Of a stretch of DNA of 64,000 nt, positions 25,667 to 36,478 are shown in pieces. The stretch spans positions 32,725 through 96,724 of the forward strand of contig RPFO01001943.1 of the NCBI GenBank assembly GCA_009746045.1. Reading direction: 5' to 3'. The stretch comes from Mesostigma viride (Eukaryota; Streptophyta; Mesostigmatophyceae; Mesostigmatales; Mesostigmataceae). The notes below the pieces were generated by a model, which saw only the letters and a program-made list of their open reading frames with translations, did not search any database and was not told the origin of the DNA. Position 1 is the first letter of the stretch. Each line of letters opens with the position of its first letter. A program made the translations under genes and the position numbers.

Positions 25667-26372
25667 ATACACCGCGCACGCAAGGGGCGGCTGCACACAC
25701 ACGTACATACACCGCGCACGCAAGGGGCAACTGCACACACATGTACATACACCGCGCAACCACGGGGCGGCTGCACACACACGTACATACACCGCGCATG
25801 CTTGGGGCAGCTGCACTCACATGTACACACACCGCGCACGCTTGGGGCGGCTGCACACACACGTACCTACACCGCGCACGCAAGGGGCGGCTGCACACAC
25901 ACGTACATACACCGCGCACGCAAGGGCCGGCTGCACACACACGTACACACACCATGCACGCAAGGGCCGGCTGCACACACACGTACATCCACCGCGCACG
26001 CAAGGGCCGGCTGCACACACACGTACATACACCGCGCACGCAAGGGGCAACTGCACACACATGTACACACACCGCGCACGCAAGGGGCAACTGCACACAC
26101 ACGTACACACACCGCGCACGCTTGGGGCGGCTGCACACACACGTACCTACACCGCGCACGCAAGGGGCGGCTGCACACACACGTACATCCACCGCGCACG
26201 CAAGGGGCAACTGCACACACATGTACACACACCGCGCACGCTTGGGGCAGCTGCACTCACATGTACACACACCGCGCACGCAAGGGGCGGCTGCACACAC
26301 ACGTACATCCACCGCGCACGCAAGGGGCAACTGCACACACACGTACATCCACCGCGCACGCAAGGGGCGGCT
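25667..26372. repeat. 40-bp minisatellite, block 3 (about 18 units)
   Basis: Variant order matches 28.9-29.5 kb with a 3,140-bp offset, so it is another copy of the same higher-order segment. The last bases AAGGGGCGGCT (26,362-26,372) are the target-site duplication of the LINE-like element. Confidence 0.95.
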
Positions 26373-26586
26373 TGTGTGGGATGCTTGGGTGGGATGCTTG
26401 CTTCCTTGATGAGGCACGCAAATGGCTGACGGCGGTATGGCTGACGGCGGAGTTCAGATCTTTTGCGTCTGAGCCCCAAATTCGGTCAGACCACTTGCAT
26501 TCGATGCGCCTTTCTAAGACGCACTTGCCAGTATAAACGGTTACGGCTGCCACGCAGTATAGACAAAGTTACGCACGTGACCAGCT

Positions 26587-27974
26587 ATGACGACTACCAA
26601 AGCAAAACGAGGGCTGGAAAAGGAGCTGGCACAGCTTCCCAGCGCCCAGCCCAACCCTCTCGCCCTCGCCATTGTTCCGCCGCCAGGCTTACCCGCCAAC
26701 CAGCCGTCTGGGCCTGCCAACCCACCGCCAGCAGCCCCATCTCCCAGCGCCTCGCCTGAGCCCAAGAAACCCTGCCACGCTCGCAAATGGCGCCAGTTCC
26801 TCCCCGGCGACCGAGGATTCTCCCTCACCGGGTGGCAAGAATTGTCGCCGCAGGAATGCATTGAGGTTCTCCAGTTCCTCGAACAGGAGCGGAAGCTCTT
26901 CGTGAAGGGGGCTATTGACTACGATGGAGACATGTCCTGGCTCTATGCTATGAACGAAGCACAACAACGCCTGGCTATCTTGACCAGCCATTTCCAGCTC
27001 CGCCTCATCGACATCACCCGCACGCTCCGCACCCCAGCCCCCGCACAGCCGGCAGCCCCCTCGGCTTCCTCCCTCTGCAAGGATGACATCCGCGCAGTGC
27101 TGGAGGAGCACGTGACCTGGCCGCTGGCCGAGCAGCTGACATCGCTGAACACCACGCTCAACACGGTCGAGGCCCGGGTCTCCAACGTGGAAACCAAGGT
27201 CGTCCACAAGCTCCAGCCCCAGTTCACGACGCTGCACACCGCGGCACAAGCTTCGGAAACGCATGCGGCACTTGTCTCTCGCCTTAACCAGGTGGAGGGC
27301 AAGTGTGGCGTGCTCCTGAAGAAGCTTGAGGCCATCACCGCCCACACCGAGGCCCTGGCCACACAGGTCCCCAAGATAGCGGAGCAGACGGCCACCATTG
27401 CATCCCAGCCACCCCGGCAGGATGCTGGCGACCTCCCGCCGCTCTCCTACGCGGACCTGCTGCGGTCAGCGACCGCCTCCACCACCGACGCCATCGCCAC
27501 AAAGCTCCAGGAGCTGGAGGACCACCGCCAGGCCCAGCAACGGGAGGTCACCGATCGCGCTCGCCGCGAGTGCCGAGTGGTGCTACGTCGCTTCCCCCAG
27601 AAGCCAGGTGAGACGTCAACCTCTCTTGCTGACGAGCTCAAGAACCAGCTTCTTACCCTCATGGGCCTGGTAGGTGAGGTAGAACTGCGTGGGTGCCACC
27701 GCCTTCCCCACTCACGGGACAAGGCGGCTCCCCCACCAGTCCTACTCACCTTCTCCTCCCCTGAGGATAAGCAGCGGTTCCTCTCTCGTCGCAAGCGGTT
27801 GCACGACCTCACCTGGACGCTGGATGACGACCTCACCCCGCTCAGCAACAGCAGCGACGCGACCTGTGGCCGGAATACCTCCGCCATAAGCAGGACCCCC
27901 AGAAGCCCAAGGTGTACTGGAGGGGCGGGGACCTGATGATCAACCACAAGATGTGGACGCCCCCAGCGGGCTAG
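26587..27974 (+). CDS. L1 ORF1-like nucleic-acid-binding protein (late frameshift)
   Basis: LINE ORF1 proteins bind element RNA and act as chaperones. The N-terminal 70 residues are Pro/Ala-rich. A middle region with a heptad-like pattern (about 180-300) could trimerise. The C-terminal part (about 315-430) has the RRM-like and C-terminal-domain pattern RRECRVVLRRFPQKPGETST and ends in DDDLTP. In the uncorrected frame the protein stops at 27,936 (449 residues). One base shift near 27,843 restores the tail QQQRRDLWPEYL...VYWRGG to 27,974, as found intact in the other copy. Confidence 0.75.
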
Positions 27975-28347
27975 AATAGCAATAGCCCTAGCTTGTAACC
28001 ATTGGCGTCACTGCCGCTAAGGCAGCCATGCCTAGAATGTTGCCTAGCTGTGCCAACACACCTAGTCACGTGCCGCCAACGCACGGTACACAACCAGCCA
28101 TAGCCTAGTCCTAGTACAGCCATGCTACGCCCTGGCTATGTTCAGATTACTTGCCCACGCTCCTTGCTATGATATGCTCACATGGGTCTTATTGCACCCA
28201 CAGTTTGCCGGATCGTTAGCCTGTCCTTTTAGCTAGCCGCGCCCGATTGCAGCTGTGGCATGCCTTTGGCATGAAGGAGACTGGGGGTCTCTGCCCTTTC
28301 TCCTGTAGTGCACACACAGGGATTAAAAGCACTTCGGTGCTCCGTGA

Positions 28348-28361
28348 CTCCCCAACGGGAG
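28348..28361 (+). promoter_or_regulatory. 3' stem-loop of LINE-like copy 1
   Basis: CTCCC-CAAC-GGGAG hairpin next to the TTAA tail. It has the same CAAC loop as copy 2 but a different stem sequence, the pattern expected for an RT recognition hairpin. Confidence 0.6.
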
Positions 28362-28382
28362 CACGAGTTTAATTAATTAATT

Positions 28383-28490
28383 AAGGGGCGGCTGCACACA
28401 CACGTACACACACCGCGCACGCAAGGGGCAACTGCACACACATGTACACACACCGCGCACGCTTGGGGCGGCTGCACACACACGTACCTA
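28383..28490. repeat. 40-bp minisatellite, block 4a
   Basis: Short stretch of array between the LINE-like element and the fold-back element. It continues the unit order interrupted at 26,372. Confidence 0.9.
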
Positions 28491-28696
28491 AGTTACGTTA
28501 AATAGTGCCGGAACCTTTTGCCGCCTGAGGCAAATCGGTCCGTAACACTATTTTGCCCGGAATAACCACTTCCGAGCACCCAAGTTTATTCGGCCGAATT
28601 AACTTGGGTGCTCGGAAGTGGTTATTCCGGGCAAAATAGTGTTACGGACCGATTTGCCTCAGGCGGCAAAAGGTTCTAGCACTATTTAACGTAACT
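28491..28696. mobile_element. 206-bp fold-back element (MITE-like)
   Basis: Near-perfect inverted repeat with arms of about 96 bp: AGTTACGTTAAATAGTGC... mirrored by ...GCACTATTTAACGTAACT, around a short centre TATTCGGCCGAATT. The one arm mismatch I saw is CCGGAACC versus GGTTCTAG. No coding capacity. It sits inside the minisatellite. I see no clear target-site duplication. Confidence 0.85.
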
Positions 28697-31600
28697 AAAA
28701 CCTGGCCTCATGGAGCACACACGTACACACACCGCGCACGCAAGGGGCGGCTGCACACACACGTACCTACACCGCGCACGCAAGGGGCGGCTGCACACAC
28801 ACGTACATACACCGCGCACGCAAGGGGCAACTGCACACACATGTACATACACCGCGCACGCAAGGGGCAACTGCACACACATGTACACACACCGCGCACG
28901 CAAGGGGCAGCTGCACACACACGTACATACACCGCGCACGCTTGGGGCAGCTGCACTCACATGTACACACACCGCGCACGCTTGGGGCGGCTGCACACAC
29001 ACGTACCTACACCGCGCACGCAAGGGGCGGCTGCACACACACGTACATACACCGCGCACGCAAGGGCCGGCTGCACACACACGTACACACACCATGCACG
29101 CAAGGGCCGGCTGCACACACACGTACATCCACCGCGCACGCAAGGGCCGGCTGCACACACACGTACATACACCGCGCACGCAAGGGGCAACTGCACACAC
29201 ATGTACACACACCGCGCACGCAAGGGGCAACTGCACACACACGTACACACACCGCGCACGCTTGGGGCGGCTGCACACACACGTACCTACACCGCGCACG
29301 CAAGGGGCGGCTGCACACACACGTACATCCACCGCGCACGCAAGGGGCAACTGCACACACATGTACACACACCGCGCACGCTTGGGGCAGCTGCACTCAC
29401 ATGTACACACACCGCGCACGCAAGGGGCGGCTGCACACACACGTACATCCACCGCGCACGCAAGGGGCAACTGCACACACACGTACATCCACCGCGCACG
29501 CAAGGGGCGGCTGCACACACACGTACACACACCGCGCACGCAAGGGGCAACTGCACACACATGTACACACACCGCGCACGCTTGGGGCGGCTGCACACAC
29601 ACGTACCTACACCGCGCACGCAAGGGGCGGCTGCACACACACGTACATACACCGCGCACGCAAGGGGCAACTGCACACACATGTACATACACCGCGCACG
29701 CAAGGGGCAACTGCACACACATGTACACACACCGCGCACGCAAGGGGCAACTGCACACACACGTACACACACCGCGCACGCTTGGGGCGGCTGCACACAC
29801 ACGTACATCCACCGCGCACGCAAGGGGCGGCTGCACACACACGTACATCCACCGCGCACGCAAGGGGCAACTGCACACACATGTACACACACCGCGCACG
29901 CTTGGGGCAGCTGCACTCACATGTACACACACCGCGCACGCAAGGGCCGGCTGCACACACACGAAAAACCACCGCGCACGCAAGGGGCAACTGCACACAC
30001 ACGTACATCCACCGCGCACGCAAGGGGCGGCTGCACACACACGTACACACACCGCGCACGCAAGGGGCAACTGCACACACATGTACACACACCGCGCACG
30101 CTTGGGGCGGCTGCACACACACGTACCTACACCGCGCACGCAAGGGGCGGCTGCACACACACGTACATACACCGCGCACGCAAGGGGCAACTGCACACAC
30201 ATGTACATACACCGCGCAACCACGGGGCGGCTGCACACACACGTACATACACCGCGCACGCAAGGGGCAACTGCACACACATGTACACACACCGCGCACG
30301 CTTGGGGCGGCTGCACACACACGTACCTACACCGCGCACGCAAGGGGCGGCTGCACACACACGTACATACACCGCGCACGCAAGGGGCAACTGCACACAC
30401 ATGTACATACACCGCGCAACCACGGGGCGGCTGCACACACACGTACACACACCGCGCACGCAAGGGGCAGCTGCACACACACGTACATACACCATGCACG
30501 CAAGGGGCTGCACACACACTTACACACACCTTGCACGCAAGGGCCGGCATGCACACACACGTACCTACACCGCGCACGCAAGGGGCGACTGCACACCCAT
30601 GTACATCCACCGCGCACGCAAGGGCCGGCTGCACACACACGTACACACACCATGCACGCAAGGGCCGGCTGCACACACACGTACATCCACCGCGCACGCA
30701 AGGGGCGGCTGCACACACACGTACACACACCGCGCACGCAAGGGGCAACTGCACACACATGTACACACACCGCGCACGCTTGGGGCGGCTGCACACACAC
30801 GTACCTACACCGCGCACGCAAGGGCCGGCTGCACACACACGTACATACACCGCGCACGCAAGGGGCAACTGCACACACATGTACATACACCGCGCAACCA
30901 CGGGGCGGCTGCACACACACGTACATACACCGCGCACGCTTGGGGCAGCTGCACTCACATGTACACACACCGCGCACGCAAGGGGCGACTGCACACACAT
31001 GTACATCCACCGCGCACGCAAGGGCGGCTGCACACACACGTACACACACCATGCACGCAAGGGCCGGCTGCACACACACGTACATCCACCGCGCACGCAA
31101 GGGCCGGCTGCACACACACGTACATACACCGCGCACGCAAGGGGCAACTGCACACACATGTACACACACCGCGCACGCAAGGGGCAACTGCACACACACG
31201 TACACACACCGCGCACGCTTGGGGCGGCTGCACACACACGTACATACACCGCGCACGCAAGGGGCGGCTGCACACACACGTACATCCACCGCGCACGCAA
31301 GGGGCAACTGCACACACATGTACACACACCGCGCACGCTTGGGGCAGCTGCACTCACATGTACACACACCGCGCACGCAAGGGGCGGCTGCACACACACG
31401 TACATCCACCGCGCACGCAAGGGGCAACTGCACACACACGTACATCCACCGCGCACGCAAGGGGCGGCTGCACACACACGTACACACACCGCGCACGCAA
31501 GGGGCAACTGCACACACATGTACACACACCGCGCACGCTTGGGGCGGCTGCACACACACGTACATACACCGCGCACGCAAGGGGCGGCTGCACACACACG

Positions 31601-32743
31601 TACATACACCGCGCACGCAAGGGGCAACTGCACACACATGTACATACACCGCGCACGCAAGGGGCAACTGCACACACATGTACACACACCGCGCACGCAA
31701 GGGGCAACTGCACACACACGTACACACACCGCGCACGCTTGGGGCGGCTGCACACACACGTACCTACACCGCGCACGCAAGGGGCGGCTGCACACACACG
31801 TACATCCACCGCGCACGCAAGGGGCAACTGCACACACATGTACACACACCGCGCACGCAAGGGGCAGCTGCACTCACATGTACACACACCGCGCACGCAA
31901 GGGCCGGCTGCACACACACGAAAAACCACCGCGCACGCAAGGGGCAACTGCACACACACGTACATACACCGCGCACGCAAGGGGCGGCTGCACACACACG
32001 TACATACACCGCGCACGCACGGGGCCAGTGCAAGCACATGTACATACACCATGCACGCAAGGGGCGGCTGCACACACATGTACATACACCGCGCACGCAA
32101 GGGGCGAGTGCAAACACATGTACATACACCGCGCACGCAAGGGGCAACTGCCCGCACATGTACATCCACCGCGCACGCAAGGGGCGGCTGCACACACATG
32201 TACACACACCATGCACGCAAGGACAAGGATGCACACACATGTACACACACCATGCACGCAAGGGGCGGCTGCACACACACGTACACACACCGCGCACGCA
32301 AGGGGCGAGTGCAAACACATGTACATACACCATGCACGCAAGGACAAGGATGCACACACATGTACACACACCATGCACGCAAGGGGCGGCTGCACACACA
32401 CGTACATACACAATGCACGGTTGGGGCGACGGCACTCACATGTACATACACCATGCACGCAAGGACAAGGATGCACACACATGTACATACACCGCGCACG
32501 CAAGGGGCGGCTGCACACACACGTACATACACCGCGCACGCAAGGGGCGAGTGCAAACACATGTACATACACCGCGCACGCAAGGGGCGGCTGCACACAC
32601 ACGTACACACACCATGCACGCAAGGGCCGGCATGCACACACACGTACATACACCGCGCACGCAAGGGGCGGCTGCACAGAAACGTACACACACCGCGCAC
32701 GCAAGGGCCGGCTGCACACACATGTACATACACCTTGCACGTA
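28697..32743. repeat. 40-bp minisatellite, block 4b (about 101 units)
   Basis: The array resumes at about 28,713 after a short non-repeat stretch. Its first 1.6 kb repeats block 2 (offset 7,469 bp). Another copy of the rare CACGAAAAACC unit is at 31,918. Units become more divergent toward the right end (AAGGACAAGGATGC variants at about 32.2-32.5 kb). Confidence 0.95.
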
Positions 32744-32900
32744 CAACACACAACACACACACACAACAAAAAATTATATACACACACACACGCACACGCA
32801 CACGCACACGCACACGCACACGCACACGCACACGCACAACACACACAACACACACAACACACACACGCACACGTGAACAACACACACACACAACAATTAT
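32744..32900. repeat. CA/CG dinucleotide-rich microsatellite at the array edge
   Basis: ACACACAC and repeated CGCACA hexamers end the array before AT-richer unique sequence. Confidence 0.9.
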
Positions 32901-33003
32901 AATATTAGTGTAGTATATCAAACAAAATAGTAATAAAGTATTTGCAAGCGTACTTCGTGTGAATTATGTGTAGACGAGAATAGAAGCTAAACAAAACTCT
33001 AAT

Positions 33004-33071
33004 GGAGAAAGAGGGATTCGAACCCTTGGGAAAGTTACCCCATACATAGCATTCCACTCGGACATTTCTCC
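33004..33071 (-). pseudogene. Internally deleted tRNA-Ser(GGA), plastid-type
   Basis: On the minus strand GGAGAAA and TTTCTCC form a perfect 7-bp acceptor stem. TGTCCGAGTGG is the class II D-arm start, and GGGTTCGAATCCC is a perfect T arm, preceded by a serine-type variable arm. From GAGTGG the sequence jumps directly to AATGCTATG, which fits the end of a GGA anticodon and its 3' stem. About 20-25 nt (D-loop and 5' anticodon stem) are missing. It therefore looks like a plastid-style tRNA-Ser(GGA) broken by an internal deletion at a TGGA-like microhomology. It ends without an encoded CCA. Confidence 0.65.
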
Positions 33072-33106
33072 GAAAAAAAGGTCACGTAAGCTAAGGGTGG
33101 AGAGTT

Positions 33107-33163
33107 AAGGGTGTAGGTTGTAGGATGTATGGTGTAGGGTGTAGGGTGTAGGGTGTAGGGTGT
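33107..33163. repeat. Short GGTGTAG tandem repeat
   Basis: About five 7-bp GGTGTAG units plus degenerate neighbours. It differs from plant/algal telomere repeats TTTAGGG or TTTTAGGG and is not called a telomere. Confidence 0.8.
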
Positions 33164-33500
33164 CTTGAGCTTTCTTTTTTGAGATCAATAGAGTCCCCTT
33201 CCATGATCATGTGCGTGATCTGGTTATGATTTTCATCTATGGCGTGTGTGGCCACATCGTGTATTTACAACTTTCTAGCCATGGATAACTAGGTAACCAT
33301 AAATTGGTTACCATGATAACTAGGTAAAAACGTGTTGGTTTCAGAATACATGTGATCGCTGCATTGTCATCTACAATGTACAAATCAATCACGGATTTCG
33401 GGGCTACGGATTTCGGGGCTAAGTTTTTGTGGGTAGAGATTGGCAAGGGTGTCTTTATCTTGCCACTTGGTCACTTGGTGTGCATTACGTCTGTTCTTGC

Positions 33501-33811
33501 GTTGGAGTCAAAAAACTGTCCGTGTGTGGTGGTGGACTTTTCCTCACGGGCAGTCGCCATATGTCATACAAGCACTTGTTCGGCGTACCACTAGCTCATG
33601 TATGTCACCATTGTAATTTTGCGTTGTAACAGCATTTCTCGGAGCCAACGGCCGTTGGACTCAAAAAACTGACCGTGTGTGGTGGTGGACTTTTCCTCAC
33701 GGGCAGTCGCCATATGTCATACAAGCACTTGTTCGGCGTACCACTAGCTCGTGGATGTCACCATTGTAATTTTGAGTTGTAACAGCATTTCTCGGAGCCA
33801 ACGGCCGTTGG
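33501..33811 (+). repeat. 154-bp tandem duplication with dyad
   Basis: Two copies (about 33,501-33,654 and 33,655-33,808) of a segment running from GTTGGAGTCAAAAAACTG to TCTCGGAGCCAACGGCCG. Small substitutions only. No convincing gene. Each ends in the dyad listed next. Confidence 0.85.
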
Positions 33812-34323
33812 ACTTCGAAAAACTGATAGCCTTGTCTGAAGGTGTGTGCGTGAATGGCACATGTGCATCGTCGGGGGGAGTTTTCTCAAGAGCCACATGT
33901 GGTAGTGTAAGGTGGGCATGCTTAGTGCGTACGGGTGGGAGGGACAAGAGGTGCAGAAGTTGACGGCTTTTGACCTTGGGAAATGACACGGCACACATAA
34001 GACAACAAAGTGATAATTTTAATGTCTTTACGGGTGTACTGTCAATTTCTCCGAGCCAACGGCCGTTGGACTCTCGAAACTCTCCTGTCTACAAAGTGTG
34101 TGCGTGCGATGGCACTTGTTCCATGTGCCGGGGGGGGGTGAGAAATCTGTCGTTCATTAATTTGTGCCTCGTCGGGGTGGGCATGCATGAATTTGTGCCT
34201 CGTCGGGGTGGACATGCATGAAAGCATTTTCATTGGTACTCGGGGTTCAATATTTTTGTCTTGCTGTTGAAACGTCGACGTGCTCTTCTCCTGCTCTTTT
34301 TTTTTCCTACTCAACGGCCGTTG
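33645..34323. promoter_or_regulatory. Recurrent 14-bp dyad CCAACGGCCGTTGG
   Basis: A perfect palindrome at 33,645-33,658, 33,798-33,811 and 34,056-34,069, with variants at 34,312-34,323 (12 bp) and 35,367-35,380 (CCGACGGCCGTTGG). Most copies are embedded in TCTCGGAGC...GGACT. It could be a site for a dimeric DNA-binding protein or part of a dispersed repeat. Function is inferred only from symmetry and recurrence. Confidence 0.5.
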
Positions 34324-35845
34324 GTGCTTTTAAACTTGCCCAGCGTTATGACTAGGATGCCCTTCTTTACTGCTAGCCACCGCCCCTTGTGTACAATGCT
34401 AGAATTAGGCCGGGGTAATGGTACACGTCCACCGCGTCCCCAGTGCAAGGTTCGTGAATGCGCTGGTTCGTAAAAAATTCGGCACTTGGAAGGTTCGAAC
34501 ACCTGACCCCACTTTCGTTATTTCAACATGCCCTGAACGAAAAAGCTGCGTAAAGGATACATTAACCGTTCCCTGTTATTCTTGATTATATTATTGCGAT
34601 ATCATGGACGTACACACGCGGTTGGTGGTCCGTACTTGCCAACTGCACTTGCAAACTGACTGACTGACTGCCTCCGTTACGCACTTGCGTGTGTTTCCGT
34701 ACTTGCCAACTGAACTTGCAAACTGACTGAATGACTGCCTCCGTTACGACTAACAAGTGAACGACGAGTGAGCTACTAAAGTTTTGTTCAGTTCATTGTG
34801 TCTATATGTACATAGCCGTTTCTTCAAAACCGTTGCGTGGATACCTTGATTCTGGGTTCGCTGATACTTGTTTCCCATTTTAAATCTCCCGTCCATAATT
34901 GGATACATGTAATGTAGGAGGATACCCACTTGCCCGAAATCCGCGTAACGGGTGATTAGTACTGCTGTAAGCGGAACCACAGACAAATCTGTCTAACGGG
35001 CTAACATTATTGTCCTTCATGTACTGGTTTTTGCACGCAGGACGCCATTCGCAACACCGCCTGACGGAGTCGGATGGACCGGACGTGCGTGAGGCTGCTG
35101 TTCACAGTCGTGAAGTTGGCAGACATTAATATCAACACGGTCACGAGAATTCGTCCAGAGAATAATTGATGCTTGTGACGTGCTCGACGGCTGCGATGAC
35201 CGAGATGATGCGTGTAGTGCACAGCGTCCGAGACGTCGCGACACCCGTGGCTGTCCTGTTGATGCGAACGCACGGTGACGAGACGGAGCCCATTATATAG
35301 GTGGATTACAAGTTAGAACGGCCCTCGCGGTTGCACTGTTTAATCGCGAACGTGGATTTTGCGGAGCCGACGGCCGTTGGGGATTGGAAATCTGATGATA
35401 TCGGGGCTGCGCACGACATCGAGGAACTGGGGATCGACGTAGGTCTACAGGCTCACTTGTCCGTCAACATGTATGGCCTCGCTTGACTGTCATCATCTTG
35501 ACATGTACATAACTAGTTCATATACCATGCATTTGACACTGCCTGCACGTGGATTTTCCAGACATACATTGAGGGTAATTATAACTCGAAAGCACTACGT
35601 ACGATTGAGACGTCCGGTCGTAGAGCAGATGCACTGGAGCTTTCTGATCTTCCAATTGATGGGTCTGTAATTATGTAAGATATTCAGATATCGCGATGAC
35701 TCGAGCATCGATGCATGGAATGTAATAATGTATTTCATTCAATTATACATCCAATTTAACTCCGCAATTGAGGGGCACACATGTCCATCAGCCCGAGACA
35801 ACATTTCCCAAGTAATTTTCGATTAGTGATTTAGTGTGGGCCTTC
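34324..35845. other. Transition zone without a supportable gene
   Basis: AT/GC-mixed sequence with short open frames on both strands and no recognised domain. A roughly 75-bp tandem duplication (CTTGCCAACTGMACTTGCAA) lies at about 34,640-34,750. Minus-strand frames at 34,750-34,986 and 35,007-35,273 read like possible decayed coding sequence, but I cannot assign them. Confidence 0.5.
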
Positions 35846-36285
35846 CCTGCACCACTCGGGGTGTTGACAGGGGGCGGATGACAGCATCAGGGTGCGTGCG
35901 CAGCCAGACAGGCCACTCTGGTGTCAAAGTTTGACATATCCTGGCCAAAAATAATATCTAAGACACCCAGTATAAAGAGTTTCTTTTCCCCAGCCTCCCG
36001 GTGTCCAGCCGTCCGACGGACGGGAGGACGCCCCGGGTGCCCCCCCGAAAATGAATCACTACATGCATGTAGTGATTCATTTTCGGGGGGGCACCCGGGG
36101 CGTCCTCCCGTCCGTCGGACGGCTGGACACCGGGAGGCTGGGGAAAAGAAACTCTTTATACTGGGTGTCTTAGATATTATTTTTGGCCAGGATATGTCAA
36201 ACTTTGACACCAGAGTGGCCTGTCTGGCTGCGCACGCACCCTGATGCTGTCATCCGCCCCCTGTCAACACCCCGAGTGGTGCAGG
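35846..36285. repeat. Perfect 440-bp palindrome
   Basis: The sequence equals its own reverse complement about the centre at 36,065/36,066 (ACATG|CATGT). The arms include CTTTATACTGGGTGTCTTAG and a GC-rich CGTCCTCCCGTCCGTCGGACG segment. Symmetry ends at 35,846 and 36,285. The same 107-codon open frame is present on both strands as a result and is not a gene. It marks the left edge of the virus-like gene block. Possible origins are a fold-back element, a hairpin end of a virus genome captured at integration, or a template-switch artefact. Confidence 0.9.
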
Positions 36286-36363
36286 CAGGGGGCTTTTTTG
36301 CGTTTGGGATAACTGGGTTTCATAGCCAACCAATCATGTGGTGACACGTGGCAGTAGAGACAA

Positions 36364-36450
36364 GGGGTAAGAAAGTCGTCTTGCCAGGCCGGGGCTTTGC
36401 AGGTGATGCCAAAGTTATTCGTGACTTTTCAAAGTCTTAAAGGACAACCA
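36364..36450 (+). repeat. Direct repeat upstream of the zinc-protein gene
   Basis: About 87 bp with CCAGGCCGGGGCTTTGCAGGTG and TTTCAAAGTCTTAAAGG. A diverged copy lies downstream of the gene at 37,003-37,089. It may be a promoter cassette or the scar of a duplication. Confidence 0.65.
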
Positions 36451-36478
36451 CATTTTTTATGTAACTCTGAGATGTGTC

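Larger units (their letters stand above)
26373..28382 (+). mobile_element. ORF1-only LINE-like retroelement (half-LINE), copy 1
   Basis: About 2.0 kb with one ORF1-type gene and no reverse transcriptase. It ends in TTAA repeats (28,369-28,382) and is flanked by an 11-bp duplication AAGGGGCGGCT (26,362-26,372; 28,383-28,393). Just before the tail is a hairpin CTCCC-CAAC-GGGAG (28,348-28,361). Upstream of the ORF lies TTTCTAAGACGCAC (26,511-26,524) followed by a TATA-like GTATAAAC. The same motif, hairpin loop and tail occur in the second copy at 47,642-49,584. Probably mobilised in trans by a full LINE. Confidence 0.85.

Noticed and set aside
33107-33163. Telomere repeat
   Set aside because: GGTGTAG differs from known algal and plant telomere units, and the run is only about five copies long.
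34470-34520. tRNA on the minus strand (contains TTCGAAC)
   Set aside because: The flanks give only a 4-bp stem and no acceptor or D arm.
35007-35486. Short frames of 60-90 codons in the transition zone
   Set aside because: No start context, motif or neighbour support, and competing frames of similar length exist on both strands.
35887-36244. Identical 107-codon frames on opposite strands
   Set aside because: A consequence of the perfect palindrome. No coding signature.
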